In this document: piece by piece, positions 1 through 7,090 of the stretch | Layout: every line of letters starts with the position of its first letter | Position numbering within the stretch: position 1 is the stretch's first letter | NCBI GenBank assembly: GCA_020056645.1 | Contig: JAGVHJ010000442.1 | Location: 1 to 8,725, forward strand | Direction of reading: 5' to 3' | DNA length: 8,725 nucleotides | Source: Desulfobacterales bacterium | Lineage (GTDB): Bacteria > Desulfobacterota > Desulfobacteria > Desulfobacterales > JAHIVH01 | Notes under the pieces: model-generated | Told to the model about the DNA's origin: nothing | Databases searched by the model: none | The model's input: only the letters and a program-made list of their open reading frames with translations | Made by a program: the position numbers and the translations under genes

Positions 1-978
1 GTAGAGAATTTCCTTCGGACCATCGAGAGCAGATTCGCCAAGTGCATCGTTGAAAAAAATGAAACGGGCTACGCCATTTTCTCGGAAAAAGGGCGCTGGA
101 CACGATTTGGAGTTTACGGGGTTCATCTGAGCATCCTCTTCATGATCGCAGGGGGACTGGCTGGGTCCCGATACGGTTTTGAGGGATATATGACCATACC
201 CGAAAAGAGCTCCCGCCAGGTGATTCAGAAAAAAAATTCCGACGAAAAAATCACCCTCGATTTTGAAATCCGGTGCGACCGGTTCGAGGTCTCTTTCTAC
301 GATACCGGCGCCCCCAAAGAGTACCGGTCACGCCTCACCATCCTTGAGAACGGCCAGGAACAGCTCACACAGGATATTCTCGTCAACCAGCCCCTTCGAT
401 ACAAAGAAGTCCGTATTTTTCAGTCGAGCTACGGCTCCCTGCCGCCCGAAACCATACCGCTTGTTTTCGGATCAAAAGAAACAGGCATGGAGTTTGTTAA
501 AAACGTAACGATAGGAGAAGAGATCGACATTCCCGGCGGTTTCGGTAAATTCACCCTTCAGGAGTACTCACCCTCCTATCTCATTCAAGGCCACGATCTC
601 CGGGAAACCTTTCTCGGCCTCATCACATCAGGTGAGGGAAAACAGGAGCCGGTGGTGCTCCCGGTTCGTTTCCCCAAATTCGACAAGATGAGAAAGGGGG
701 AGATCTTCATATCGGTGGGTGATTATGAGGAACGGTACTATACCGGCCTTCAGGTTACGAAAGATCCAGGAGTCGTGCTTGTCTATACTGGGTTCATATT
801 GATTATCATCGGATGCTATATCACCTTTTTCATGTCCCACCAGAAGGTCTGCATCGAAATAAGAAAAGAAAAAGAGACGTGTCAGGTCATGATCGCGGGA
901 ACCGCCAACAAGAATAAACTGGGCATCAACCGGATCGTGGAGGGCATTACGCAACAGTTGTCGGAAAAGAGCCGGTAG
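1..978 (+). CDS. resB: ResB-type cytochrome c biogenesis protein, 5'-truncated by window edge
   Basis: The reading frame is open from the first base to the TAG at 976-978, so 325 C-terminal residues are visible and the true start lies upstream. ResB (Ccs1) partners CcsA/CcsB in System II cytochrome c maturation, holding the apocytochrome and helping deliver heme on the outer face of the membrane. Visible features are a Lys-Gly-Arg stretch (about residues 30-32) leading into a membrane span (about 37-55) that carries His42 (GVHLSILFM), then a phrase like the family's Gly-Phe-x-Gly...Ile-Pro-Glu (about 59-68). A largely hydrophilic extracytoplasmic domain follows (about 70-255), then a final span (about 257-278) ending in the Phe-Phe-Met-Ser-His junction typical of ResB, and a cytoplasmic tail with an Ala-Gly-Thr-Ala-Asn-Lys segment. 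The first two spans expected in the family are outside the window. The ccsB gene starts about 50 bases downstream, which supports the assignment. Family call is strong; exact subfamily is not certain. Confidence 0.87.
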   Translation, partial: VENFLRTIESRFAKCIVEKNETGYAIFSEKGRWTRFGVYGVHLSILFMIAGGLAGSRYGFEGYMTIPEKSSRQVIQKKNSDEKITLDFEIRCDRFEVSFYDTGAPKEYRSRLTILENGQEQLTQDILVNQPLRYKEVRIFQSSYGSLPPETIPLVFGSKETGMEFVKNVTIGEEIDIPGGFGKFTLQEYSPSYLIQGHDLRETFLGLITSGEGKQEPVVLPVRFPKFDKMRKGEIFISVGDYEERYYTGLQVTKDPGVVLVYTGFILIIIGCYITFFMSHQKVCIEIRKEKETCQVMIAGTANKNKLGINRIVEGITQQLSEKSR

Positions 979-1017
979 TCTCAAAAGAGGTACAGGCAGA
1001 ACAGGAATTTTAACATC

Positions 1018-1021
1018 AGGA
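1018..1021 (+). promoter_or_regulatory. Ribosome binding site deciding the ccsB start
   Basis: AGGA at 1018-1021 lies 8 bases before the ATG at 1030. The alternative in-frame ATG at 1021 overlaps this AGGA, and its nearest other purine-rich site (AGGA at 1003-1006) is about 14 bases away, which is too far. This favours the 1030 start, giving a protein three residues shorter than one started at 1021. Confidence 0.5.
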
Positions 1022-1029
1022 TGCTTTTT

Positions 1030-1863
1030 ATGAACAGTTCCATCATTTTATCAATCGCCACATTTGTTTACGGAATCTCCGCCCTTTGTTATATCTCCTC
1101 ATGGATTTTCAACAAACAGACGATGGCGAGGATAGGCACGGTCCTTTCCCTGATCGGCATATTTGGAAACACGGCGGGTTTTTTCCTCCGGTGGATCGAA
1201 TCCTATCAGCAGGGAATCGGTCACGCCCCTCTCTCCAACCTCTACGAATCCCTGGTCTTTTTTGCTCTTACAACAGCGGTGATCTATATCGTCATCGAAC
1301 GGAGGAGCCGTGAAATAACCGTCAGTGTCTTCACAAGTCCGCTTCCTTTCATCGCCATGGCTTACGCCTCCCTGTCGCCCAATATCAGCGACCGCATTCA
1401 GCCGCTGATTCCCGCCCTGAAAAGCAATTGGCTCATCGCCCATGTGTTTACCTGTTTCCTGGGCTACGCGGGATTCGCCATCGCCTTCGGCCTGAGCATC
1501 ATGTACCTTTCAAAATCGAGCCTCAACAGCGATCAAGGGATAGGCGCACGGATTCCCTCGTATGACATCATTGATGAACTGACCTATCAGATGATCATGT
1601 TCGGCTTTCTCTTTCTTTCCGTTGGAATCATCACAGGAGCTGTCTGGGCGAACTCGGCCTGGGGGAGCTACTGGTCATGGGACCCAAAGGAGACTTGGTC
1701 CCTCATTACCTGGTTTATCTACGCGCTTCTGCTTCACACCCGGCTGATGAAAGGCTGGCAGGGGAAGAGAATCGCCTATATTTCCATTATTGGATTCGCG
1801 GCTGTGCTGTTTACCTATTTCGGCGTCAATTATCTGCCCGGCCTTCACAGCTATGGGAAATGA
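1030..1863 (+). CDS. ccsB: CcsB/ResC-type cytochrome c heme export and ligation protein
   Basis: This 277-residue polytopic membrane protein (280 if started at the ATG at 1021) is the heme-handling half of the System II cytochrome c synthase. It moves heme to the outer face of the membrane and, with ResB, presents it to CXXCH motifs of apocytochromes. The diagnostic tryptophan-rich WWD segment is seen as WGSYWSWDPKETW (residues 214-226 numbered from 1021). Histidines at family-typical places are His68 (GHAPLSNLYES), His141 (WLIAHVFTCF), His239 (ALLLHTR) and His276 near the C-terminus (PGLHSYG); those flanking the WWD segment are expected heme ligands in the family. Roughly eight hydrophobic spans can be counted, and the length is normal for the family. 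The gene follows resB after a short gap, so the two are probably cotranscribed. The same family is also called CcsA or ResC, so naming varies. Confidence 0.93.
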   Translation: MNSSIILSIATFVYGISALCYISSWIFNKQTMARIGTVLSLIGIFGNTAGFFLRWIESYQQGIGHAPLSNLYESLVFFALTTAVIYIVIERRSREITVSVFTSPLPFIAMAYASLSPNISDRIQPLIPALKSNWLIAHVFTCFLGYAGFAIAFGLSIMYLSKSSLNSDQGIGARIPSYDIIDELTYQMIMFGFLFLSVGIITGAVWANSAWGSYWSWDPKETWSLITWFIYALLLHTRLMKGWQGKRIAYISIIGFAAVLFTYFGVNYLPGLHSYGK

Positions 1864-1870
1864 TTTTTCC

Positions 1871-1900
1871 TTGACGAACAGTGATAGTTGGTTGTAAGGT
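1871..1900 (+). promoter_or_regulatory. Candidate sigma-70-like promoter for the qrc unit
   Basis: In the 111-base gap between ccsB and qrcA, TTGACG (1871-1876) matches a -35 box at five of six positions. After an 18-base spacer comes TAAGGT (1895-1900), preceded by TG and agreeing only loosely with a -10 box. It lies 75 bases before the qrcA ATG, leaving room for a leader. The -10 is weak and no experimental support is visible, so this is only the best candidate in the gap. A second TATAAA at 1936-1941 has no matching -35. No terminator-like hairpin was seen after ccsB, so read-through from resB-ccsB is also possible. Confidence 0.35.
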
Positions 1901-1974
1901 AGCGCCTTTAATTTCGGTAATAATAGGTTTTTAGGTATAAACGTTTTCATCAACATTTAGATGATGGAGTTCCC

Positions 1975-2625
1975 ATGAGTACACCGGATGATAATGAAAA
2001 AAAAATCCCTTCTGAAAATCACGATGGGGAAAAAGAGGGAAATGCGACACTCGGCTTTGCAATTCTCTTTTTTATGGCGGGTTTGATCGGTAGTCTCCTG
2101 GTCGGATGGGTTGTGTTCCCCAAGCTTTTATATTCCCAGAAGGAACAGCCCATTGATTTTAATCACCAGGTTCATATGGATGCGGTGAGCGACGGATGCC
2201 AGAGCTGTCATTTCTACAGGGAGGATGGTACGTTTGCTGGCGTGCCCACCCTCGCCCAGTGTTCCGAATGCCATGAATCGGCCCAGACAGAAGACCCCAA
2301 CGAAGTCAAATTTGTCGACGAGTATGTCACGCCCGGCAAGGAGGTGCCCTGGCTTATTTACGCAAGGCAGCCCGACTGCGTCTTCTTCTCCCATGCAGCC
2401 CATAAGGAGATGGAGTGCAAAACCTGTCATGGGGATATCGGTGAATCAACCAGCCTCAAACCCTACGAAGAGAACCGGATCACCGGTTACAGCAGGGATA
2501 TCTGGGGAGACAATATCGGCGGTTTCGGAAAGAACACCTGGGACAGCATGAAAATGGATGACTGTGCAGCGTGCCATGAACGGGAAACTGGTTCAAAAGG
2601 GCCCTGTTTTCAATGCCATAAATAG
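1975..2625 (+). CDS. qrcA: QrcA, membrane-anchored multiheme cytochrome c of the Qrc menaquinone reductase
   Basis: This 216-residue cytochrome is the likely electron entry subunit of Qrc, taking electrons from a periplasmic cytochrome c3. It has a charged N-terminal tail (1-24), one uncleaved membrane anchor (about 25-48), and a periplasmic domain with five CXXCH heme sites at Cys75, Cys96, Cys148, Cys197 and Cys211. The phrases DFNHQVHMD (61-69) and FFSHAAH (137-143) resemble the class III cytochrome pattern in which upstream histidines are distal heme ligands. A sixth, lone cysteine (Cys135) lies in DCVFFSH and has no CXXCH partner, although the purified D. vulgaris complex is reported to carry six hemes c. 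The start has GGAG at 1966-1969, five bases upstream. The gene heads a same-strand series with qrcB (48-base gap), qrcC and qrcD. The assignment to QrcA rather than another small multiheme protein rests on this order. Confidence 0.9.
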   Translation: MSTPDDNEKKIPSENHDGEKEGNATLGFAILFFMAGLIGSLLVGWVVFPKLLYSQKEQPIDFNHQVHMDAVSDGCQSCHFYREDGTFAGVPTLAQCSECHESAQTEDPNEVKFVDEYVTPGKEVPWLIYARQPDCVFFSHAAHKEMECKTCHGDIGESTSLKPYEENRITGYSRDIWGDNIGGFGKNTWDSMKMDDCAACHERETGSKGPCFQCHK

Positions 2626-2673
2626 TTAACCATAATCGTTTTTTTCCCGCGATAGGTTTATGAGGAAGAATTT

Positions 2674-4860
2674 ATGAAACTAGATAGAAGAAATTTCTTG
2701 ACACTTGGCGGCAGTTTGGTTGCAGGTGGCGTTGTCGGAACAACCCTTTCCCCGTTGCCATGGAAACTGATGGACGATAGCGCTATCTGGACCCAGAACT
2801 GGCCATGGACACCCGTGCCCCCCGATGGGGCCGCCTCCTTCAATCATTCGATCTGCACCCTCTGCCCGGGCAAGTGTGGTATCACCGTCAAAAAGGTAGA
2901 GTCACGGGCTATCAAGATCGAAGGACGAAAAGATTTCCCCGTCAATCAGGGTGGAATCTGCATCCTGGGTCTCGCAGGCCTCCAGCTTCTCTACGGCCCC
3001 ACCCGGATTGAGACGCCCTTGCTAAAAACAGCCGGCGGCGGCTTTAAAAAAATCTCCTGGGATGAAGCTGTCTCGCTCCTTGCAAAAAAACTGGAAGAAC
3101 TCCGCTCTTCCGGGAAACCGGAGAGTGTGGCCGCCCTGACTGGTTCGGATACGGGCGTCACCGCAGCGCTCATCAAACGATTCCTTTTCGCTTATGGATC
3201 TCCCAATTTTATCAGCGAACAGACCTTCAAGGACACTTACAAGATAGCGTTAAAAAAGATGCAGGCTTTACAGGGAGAGGTGGTCTTTGACATCGAAAAT
3301 GCGGACTATGTCCTGAGTCTGGGGAGCGGTATTATCGAAGGATGGGACTCACCGGTCAAAATGATCAAGGCGAACAGCGCCCTCAAAACAAAGAAGGCCT
3401 TTTTATGCCAGGTCGAACCCCGTCTTTCCATGACCGCCGCCAAGGCCGATAAGTGGCTGCCTGTCATTCCTGGAACCGAGACCGACTTGGTATGGGGAAT
3501 CCTCCATGTGATTCTCAATCAAGCCTTATATAATAAGGAATTCGTCGCTGAAAACACCACCGGCATCGAAAGACTCTCTCAACTCGCCCAACCCTACACA
3601 CTGGAAAAGGTTTCCGCTGCAACCGGCATTAAATCCTCGGATATTCTCTCGGTCGCCACCCAATTCGCGAAAGCCGCAAAACCCATCGCGGTTTGTGGAA
3701 AAGGCCAGGGGAGCACCCCGGAATCCATGGGCCACATCATGGCCGTCCATGCGCTGAACGCCCTGATGGGAAGCGTCAACCGTGAAGGAGGCGTCATCGC
3801 CCTGAACCCTGCAAGCTATATATCTTGGACCAACCCGGAACAAGATGAAACCGGTAAAAATGGGTTTGGGAAAGAGCGGGTCGACGGTGCGGGGAAAGGG
3901 AACTATCCGGACACTCCGTTCCTTGCCAACCGCTTCATCAGCGCCATCAACGGCCAAGGGAAATCTCCTGTCGAGGCGCTTCTCGTATCCGGAAGCAATC
4001 CCCTCTATAGCTTCACCGATACGGCAGCTGTAAAAAAAGCCTTCGAAAAGATTCCCTTTATCGTGAGCTTCTCTTCTTTCATGGATGAAACGGCAAAGGT
4101 GGCGACGCTCATTCTTCCCAGTCACACCAACCTGGAACGATTCGAGGATGTCAGCCTTTGCCTGGGAAGCGGCAAATCGGTCATTGGCCTTTCCACGCCG
4201 GTCGTGGAGCCCAAGTTCGATACCCGGCATACGGGAGACGCCGTGATTCTACTTGCCAAGAAATTGGGCGGAAGCGTCGCAAACGCCTTCTCCTGGGAAT
4301 CCTTTGAGGCGTGCCTCACGGAGACACTGGGAGACAAATGGGAATCCTTGAAAGAGAGCGGTTTCTTAGAAAATCCCGAGAGCCTTATCGCGGCTGGAAC
4401 ACGAATCGATTTTTCCGTGGTTGCGGAACCAAAGAGCATGGCGCCCGAAGGAGATGCGGCCTCCTATCCGCTGATCCTGATTCCTTACGATTCTCTGAGA
4501 CTCGCCCATATGGCCGTCGGCTCTCCGCCGTTCCTGCTCAAGACGGTTGAAGATACGGTTCTTAAGAAAAACGACATCCTCGTCGAAATCAACCCGCAAA
4601 CCGCGTCCAAACTCAATCTGTCCGAAAAAAAATACGCCATGCTGAAAACACCGAAAGGCGCTGTCAGGGTGAAAATTCACCTTTTCGAAGGCATCATGCC
4701 GGGAGTGATTGCAATGGCAAGAGGGCTTGGCCACACCGCCTATGACGACTATCTTTCCGGAAAAGGCGTCAACTTTAACGAACTTATCGGCCCAATGGAA
4801 GATCCTATTTCCGGTCTCGACGTTTCATACGGAATCAGGGCCACTTTGACGAACGCCTAA
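2674..4860 (+). CDS. qrcB: QrcB, molybdopterin-oxidoreductase-like subunit of Qrc, apparently lacking the molybdenum site
   Basis: This 728-residue protein belongs to the complex iron-sulfur molybdoenzyme family but in Qrc is thought to be structural and electron-transferring, since the purified D. vulgaris complex has no molybdenum. The N-terminus carries a twin-arginine signal (DRRNFLTLGG, residues 4-13, then a hydrophobic stretch to about 28), so it should be exported folded by Tat. A four-cysteine cluster site follows: Cys61-x2-Cys64-x3-Cys68-x27-Cys96. The usual Lys two residues after the fourth Cys is Leu98 (CILG), and around residues 176-190, where related enzymes have a Cys, Ser or Sec metal ligand, the sequence reads GSPNFISEQTFKDTYK with none of the expected Cys. 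The middle Rossmann-like domains (for example SGSNPL near 440) and a C-terminal pterin-binding-like domain (about 600-720) remain. GAGGA at 2661-2665 sets the start. Family call is firm; the lack of metal is inferred. Confidence 0.92.
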   Translation: MKLDRRNFLTLGGSLVAGGVVGTTLSPLPWKLMDDSAIWTQNWPWTPVPPDGAASFNHSICTLCPGKCGITVKKVESRAIKIEGRKDFPVNQGGICILGLAGLQLLYGPTRIETPLLKTAGGGFKKISWDEAVSLLAKKLEELRSSGKPESVAALTGSDTGVTAALIKRFLFAYGSPNFISEQTFKDTYKIALKKMQALQGEVVFDIENADYVLSLGSGIIEGWDSPVKMIKANSALKTKKAFLCQVEPRLSMTAAKADKWLPVIPGTETDLVWGILHVILNQALYNKEFVAENTTGIERLSQLAQPYTLEKVSAATGIKSSDILSVATQFAKAAKPIAVCGKGQGSTPESMGHIMAVHALNALMGSVNREGGVIALNPASYISWTNPEQDETGKNGFGKERVDGAGKGNYPDTPFLANRFISAINGQGKSPVEALLVSGSNPLYSFTDTAAVKKAFEKIPFIVSFSSFMDETAKVATLILPSHTNLERFEDVSLCLGSGKSVIGLSTPVVEPKFDTRHTGDAVILLAKKLGGSVANAFSWESFEACLTETLGDKWESLKESGFLENPESLIAAGTRIDFSVVAEPKSMAPEGDAASYPLILIPYDSLRLAHMAVGSPPFLLKTVEDTVLKKNDILVEINPQTASKLNLSEKKYAMLKTPKGAVRVKIHLFEGIMPGVIAMARGLGHTAYDDYLSGKGVNFNELIGPMEDPISGLDVSYGIRATLTNA

Positions 4861-4878
4861 ACATCTCAAGAGGTTCAG

Positions 4879-5718
4879 ATGAATAAAACGCATAACACCC
4901 AAAAAGCCAAAAAATACGGAATGGTAATTGATCTTGACAAGTGCACCGGTTGCGGCGCATGCATGGTGGCCTGCATGGCTGAAAACAACGTTCCCTTCAA
5001 AAAAGACGAGACCAACAAGCTCGACAGCATCACCTGGATGCATCTTTATAAGCTGACCAACGGCAAAGCTTTCCCGGAAACGGAGATCTGCTATCTGCCT
5101 CGGCCCTGCATGCATTGCGAAGGAGCTCACGGCCATCCCCCTTGCGTTTCCGTTTGTCCCGCGACTGCGACCGATTATGACCATGGGACCGGTATCGTAA
5201 GCCAGATTTATACCCGGTGCTTCGGTTGCCGCTACTGCATGGGAGCCTGCCCGTACCACGCCCGATACTTCAACTGGTGGGATCCGGTCTGGCCAGAAGG
5301 CATGAAAGAGTACCTGAGCCCCAATGTCTCTCCCAGAATGCGCGGTGTGGTTGAAAAATGCAGTTTCTGTTTTCACCGCTACCAGCTGGCCATGGATAAG
5401 GCCTACCATGAAGGCCGGAAAGAGCTTGAAGAACATGAATATCAGAGTTCCTGCACCCAGGCGTGCCCGGCAGGAGCGATCACGTTCGGAGATCTCAACA
5501 ATCCAGATCACCAGGTGCACAAAATCGCACGACCCGACAACGAACATGGCGGCAAGCCTTCGGCAACCAACGTTTTCAGGCTGCTCGAACGCTTAGGAAC
5601 CAATCCCAAGGTTTACTACATGTCAAGCCGGGAGTGGGTGAGGCGGCTGGGCGACAACTATCTGCCCCATGAAAAAACCGGGGAAATCGCCCTGGGGAAA
5701 CAAAAAGGGCACCATTAA
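4879..5718 (+). CDS. qrcC: QrcC, four-cluster iron-sulfur electron transfer subunit of Qrc
   Basis: This 279-residue ferredoxin-like protein of the NrfC/DmsB/PsrB type relays electrons between QrcA/QrcB and QrcD on the periplasmic side. Four cysteine groups are visible: Cys22/25/28/32 (CTGCGACMVAC), Cys77/80/89/93 (CMHC...CVSVC), Cys114/117/120/124 (CFGCRYCMGAC) and Cys161/164/192/196 (CSFC...CTQAC). All sixteen ligands are present, so the sequence does not show by a missing Cys which site would hold the [3Fe-4S] cluster reported for Qrc. There is no signal peptide, so it is probably exported together with the Tat-signal-bearing QrcB, as in related complexes. The C-terminus is basic and ends KGHH. 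It starts 18 bases after qrcB with AGAGG at 4869-4873, consistent with tight cotranscription. The family is very common; the subunit identity comes from its place between qrcB and an NrfD gene. Confidence 0.93.
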   Translation: MNKTHNTQKAKKYGMVIDLDKCTGCGACMVACMAENNVPFKKDETNKLDSITWMHLYKLTNGKAFPETEICYLPRPCMHCEGAHGHPPCVSVCPATATDYDHGTGIVSQIYTRCFGCRYCMGACPYHARYFNWWDPVWPEGMKEYLSPNVSPRMRGVVEKCSFCFHRYQLAMDKAYHEGRKELEEHEYQSSCTQACPAGAITFGDLNNPDHQVHKIARPDNEHGGKPSATNVFRLLERLGTNPKVYYMSSREWVRRLGDNYLPHEKTGEIALGKQKGHH

Positions 5719-5821
5719 TATAAAGACCCCCTGGAGAATTCAGTGAAAGGTCCGGGGAGACATAACGGTAATCAATAAAAGATACGACTAAAACTAAATC
5801 GATATCAGGAGCTTAAGACTT
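5719..5821 (+). other. 103-base qrcC-qrcD gap with a weak interrupted hairpin
   Basis: The spacing here is about five times that of the qrcB-qrcC junction. CCCC-CT-GGA (5727-5735) can pair with TCC-GGGG (5751-5757), giving seven base pairs with a two-base bulge and a 15-base loop. No T-run follows, so it is not an intrinsic terminator. The rest is AT-rich and leads to the qrcD ribosome binding site AGGAG (5807-5811). I see no start codon for a small gene. It might influence mRNA processing or the relative expression of qrcD, but that is speculation. Confidence 0.25.
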
Positions 5822-7066
5822 ATGGATTCAGCATTACTACCCAAAGGAGTCAAGCGCTGTTCATTTCCGCAATTTTCCATAGGGATCCTCATTGTGGGAG
5901 CGGTGCTTTTATGGGGTGTTTACGCCATGCTGCTTTGCTGGTTCAAAGGGTTGAATCAGACCGGCATGAACGACTCATACGGGTTCGCCCTATGGATATG
6001 GGCGGATCTGGCGGTTATCGCCCTTGGCGGCGGCGCATTTTTCACCGGTCTACTCAAATATATCATCGGAAAGGATGAATTAAAGAATATCATTAATTTC
6101 GCGGTGGTCATCGGCTTTATCTGCTACAGCTCTGCCCTCTTGATCCTTGCCATTGATGTCGGGCAGCCCCTTCGGAGCTGGTTTATTTTCTGGCATGTGA
6201 ATGTCCACTCCATGCTGGCGGAAGTGGCCTTCTGTCTGTCCATCTATTTCAGCGTTCTCGCCATCGAATTCGTTCCGCTCCTTCTCGAAAACAGAAAGCT
6301 GGATGAAGTACCCTTTTTCCATAACCTTGCCCACAACATGCATGAAGTGATGGCCGTGTTTGCAGCGACCGGCGCATTTCTCTCCTGTTTCCATCAGGGA
6401 TCCCTGGGCGGTGTCGCCGGCGTTCTCTTCGGAAGACCCTTTGCTTTTCGGGAACACCTTCTGGTATGGCCTTGGACATTCTTCCTTTTTACTTGGTCCG
6501 CGGCGGCTTATGGCCCCTGTTTCACCATCCTTCTCACCAAAATTACCGAAGGAATCACCCGGAAAAAACTGGTTAAGGATAATGTCGTCGATCTACTTGC
6601 TAAAATCTCCGGCTGGATGATCGCCTCTTACATGGTCGCAAAGCTCATCGATACCTGGTACTGGGCCACCGTTACCGCGCCTTCACGGGGGTTGACTTTC
6701 ATGCAGTTCTACTCGGATGGGAACGGTCTCTATACACTCTGGATCATCGTTGCGGAGCTTGTCGTAGGCGGCATTCTGCCAGCTCTCATACTGACCAATA
6801 AGACCCTACGGGCGAATAAAAGCATGCTTCTCCTTGCGGTGATTTTAGCGTGCATCGGAGTCTGTATCAACAGATGGGTCATGGTTCTTCAGGTGATGGC
6901 GCACCCGGTTCTTCCCTTCGAGGAATGGTTCGCCTATATGCCAAGCTGGCAGGAGGTGGCCACCACTATTCTTCCAGTGGCCTATGGTGTTATACTTGCG
7001 TCCCTCGCATACCGGTATCTGCCGGTATTTCCCCAGGAACGCGAACTGAACCCGGTTAACGGTTAA
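5822..7066 (+). CDS. qrcD: QrcD, NrfD/PsrC-type integral membrane subunit of Qrc
   Basis: This 414-residue, very hydrophobic protein has about ten membrane spans (roughly 18-40, 57-78, 89-111, 129-153, 174-190, 213-238, 258-278, 304-325, 336-358, 381-400) and is the likely menaquinone-binding subunit. Family-like features are WIWADLAVIALGGGAFF (58-74), the Asp-Val-Gly-Gln-Pro loop (112-116) followed by WFIFWHVNVHSM (120-131), and near the C-terminus INRWVMVLQ (349-357) with YMPSWQE (372-378). Polar residues inside or next to spans (Asp62, His125, His129, Glu134, Glu175, Asp277) are candidates for quinone binding or proton movement. It carries no cofactor motif of its own. AGGAG at 5807-5811 lies ten bases before the ATG. 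The family call is secure; naming it QrcD rather than another NrfD relative depends on the qrcABC genes before it. Confidence 0.93.
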   Translation: MDSALLPKGVKRCSFPQFSIGILIVGAVLLWGVYAMLLCWFKGLNQTGMNDSYGFALWIWADLAVIALGGGAFFTGLLKYIIGKDELKNIINFAVVIGFICYSSALLILAIDVGQPLRSWFIFWHVNVHSMLAEVAFCLSIYFSVLAIEFVPLLLENRKLDEVPFFHNLAHNMHEVMAVFAATGAFLSCFHQGSLGGVAGVLFGRPFAFREHLLVWPWTFFLFTWSAAAYGPCFTILLTKITEGITRKKLVKDNVVDLLAKISGWMIASYMVAKLIDTWYWATVTAPSRGLTFMQFYSDGNGLYTLWIIVAELVVGGILPALILTNKTLRANKSMLLLAVILACIGVCINRWVMVLQVMAHPVLPFEEWFAYMPSWQEVATTILPVAYGVILASLAYRYLPVFPQERELNPVNG

Positions 7067-7077
7067 TTCAACGGTTT

Positions 7078-7083
7078 AAGGAG
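7078..7083 (+). promoter_or_regulatory. Strong ribosome binding site for the small membrane protein gene
   Basis: AAGGAG at 7078-7083 lies seven bases before the ATG at 7091 and falls in the 24-base gap after qrcD. This near-ideal site is one of the main reasons to believe the short frame behind it is translated. Confidence 0.75.
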
Positions 7084-7090
7084 AACGATC

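Noticed and set aside
628..984. Open frame on the minus strand opposite the ResB gene
   Set aside because: It is fully overlapped by a well-supported ResB frame, has no recognisable motif or upstream signals, and its composition is that of an antisense shadow.
1947..1964. Small hairpin TCATC/GATGA just before the qrcA ribosome binding site
   Set aside because: Only five base pairs, AT-rich and with an eight-base loop; too weak to call a regulatory structure without conservation.
2626..2673. T-run (around 2639-2645) in the qrcA-qrcB gap as a possible terminator
   Set aside because: No stable hairpin directly precedes the T-run; the nearby GTTAAC and GGGCCC are only six-base palindromes.
3526..4230. 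234-codon minus-strand open frame inside qrcB
   Set aside because: It is long, but lies wholly antisense to a clear molybdopterin-oxidoreductase-like gene and its translation shows no domain-like pattern. Long antisense frames are common opposite such coding sequence.
2674..4860. Reading qrcB as a catalytic molybdoenzyme such as a formate dehydrogenase or polysulfide reductase
   Set aside because: The expected metal-ligand Cys and the Lys after the fourth cluster Cys are missing, and the neighbours match Qrc order, so a non-catalytic Qrc subunit fits better.
4825..5547. 240-codon minus-strand open frame opposite qrcC
   Set aside because: It overlaps the sixteen-cysteine ferredoxin-type gene, whose motifs leave no doubt about the coding strand.
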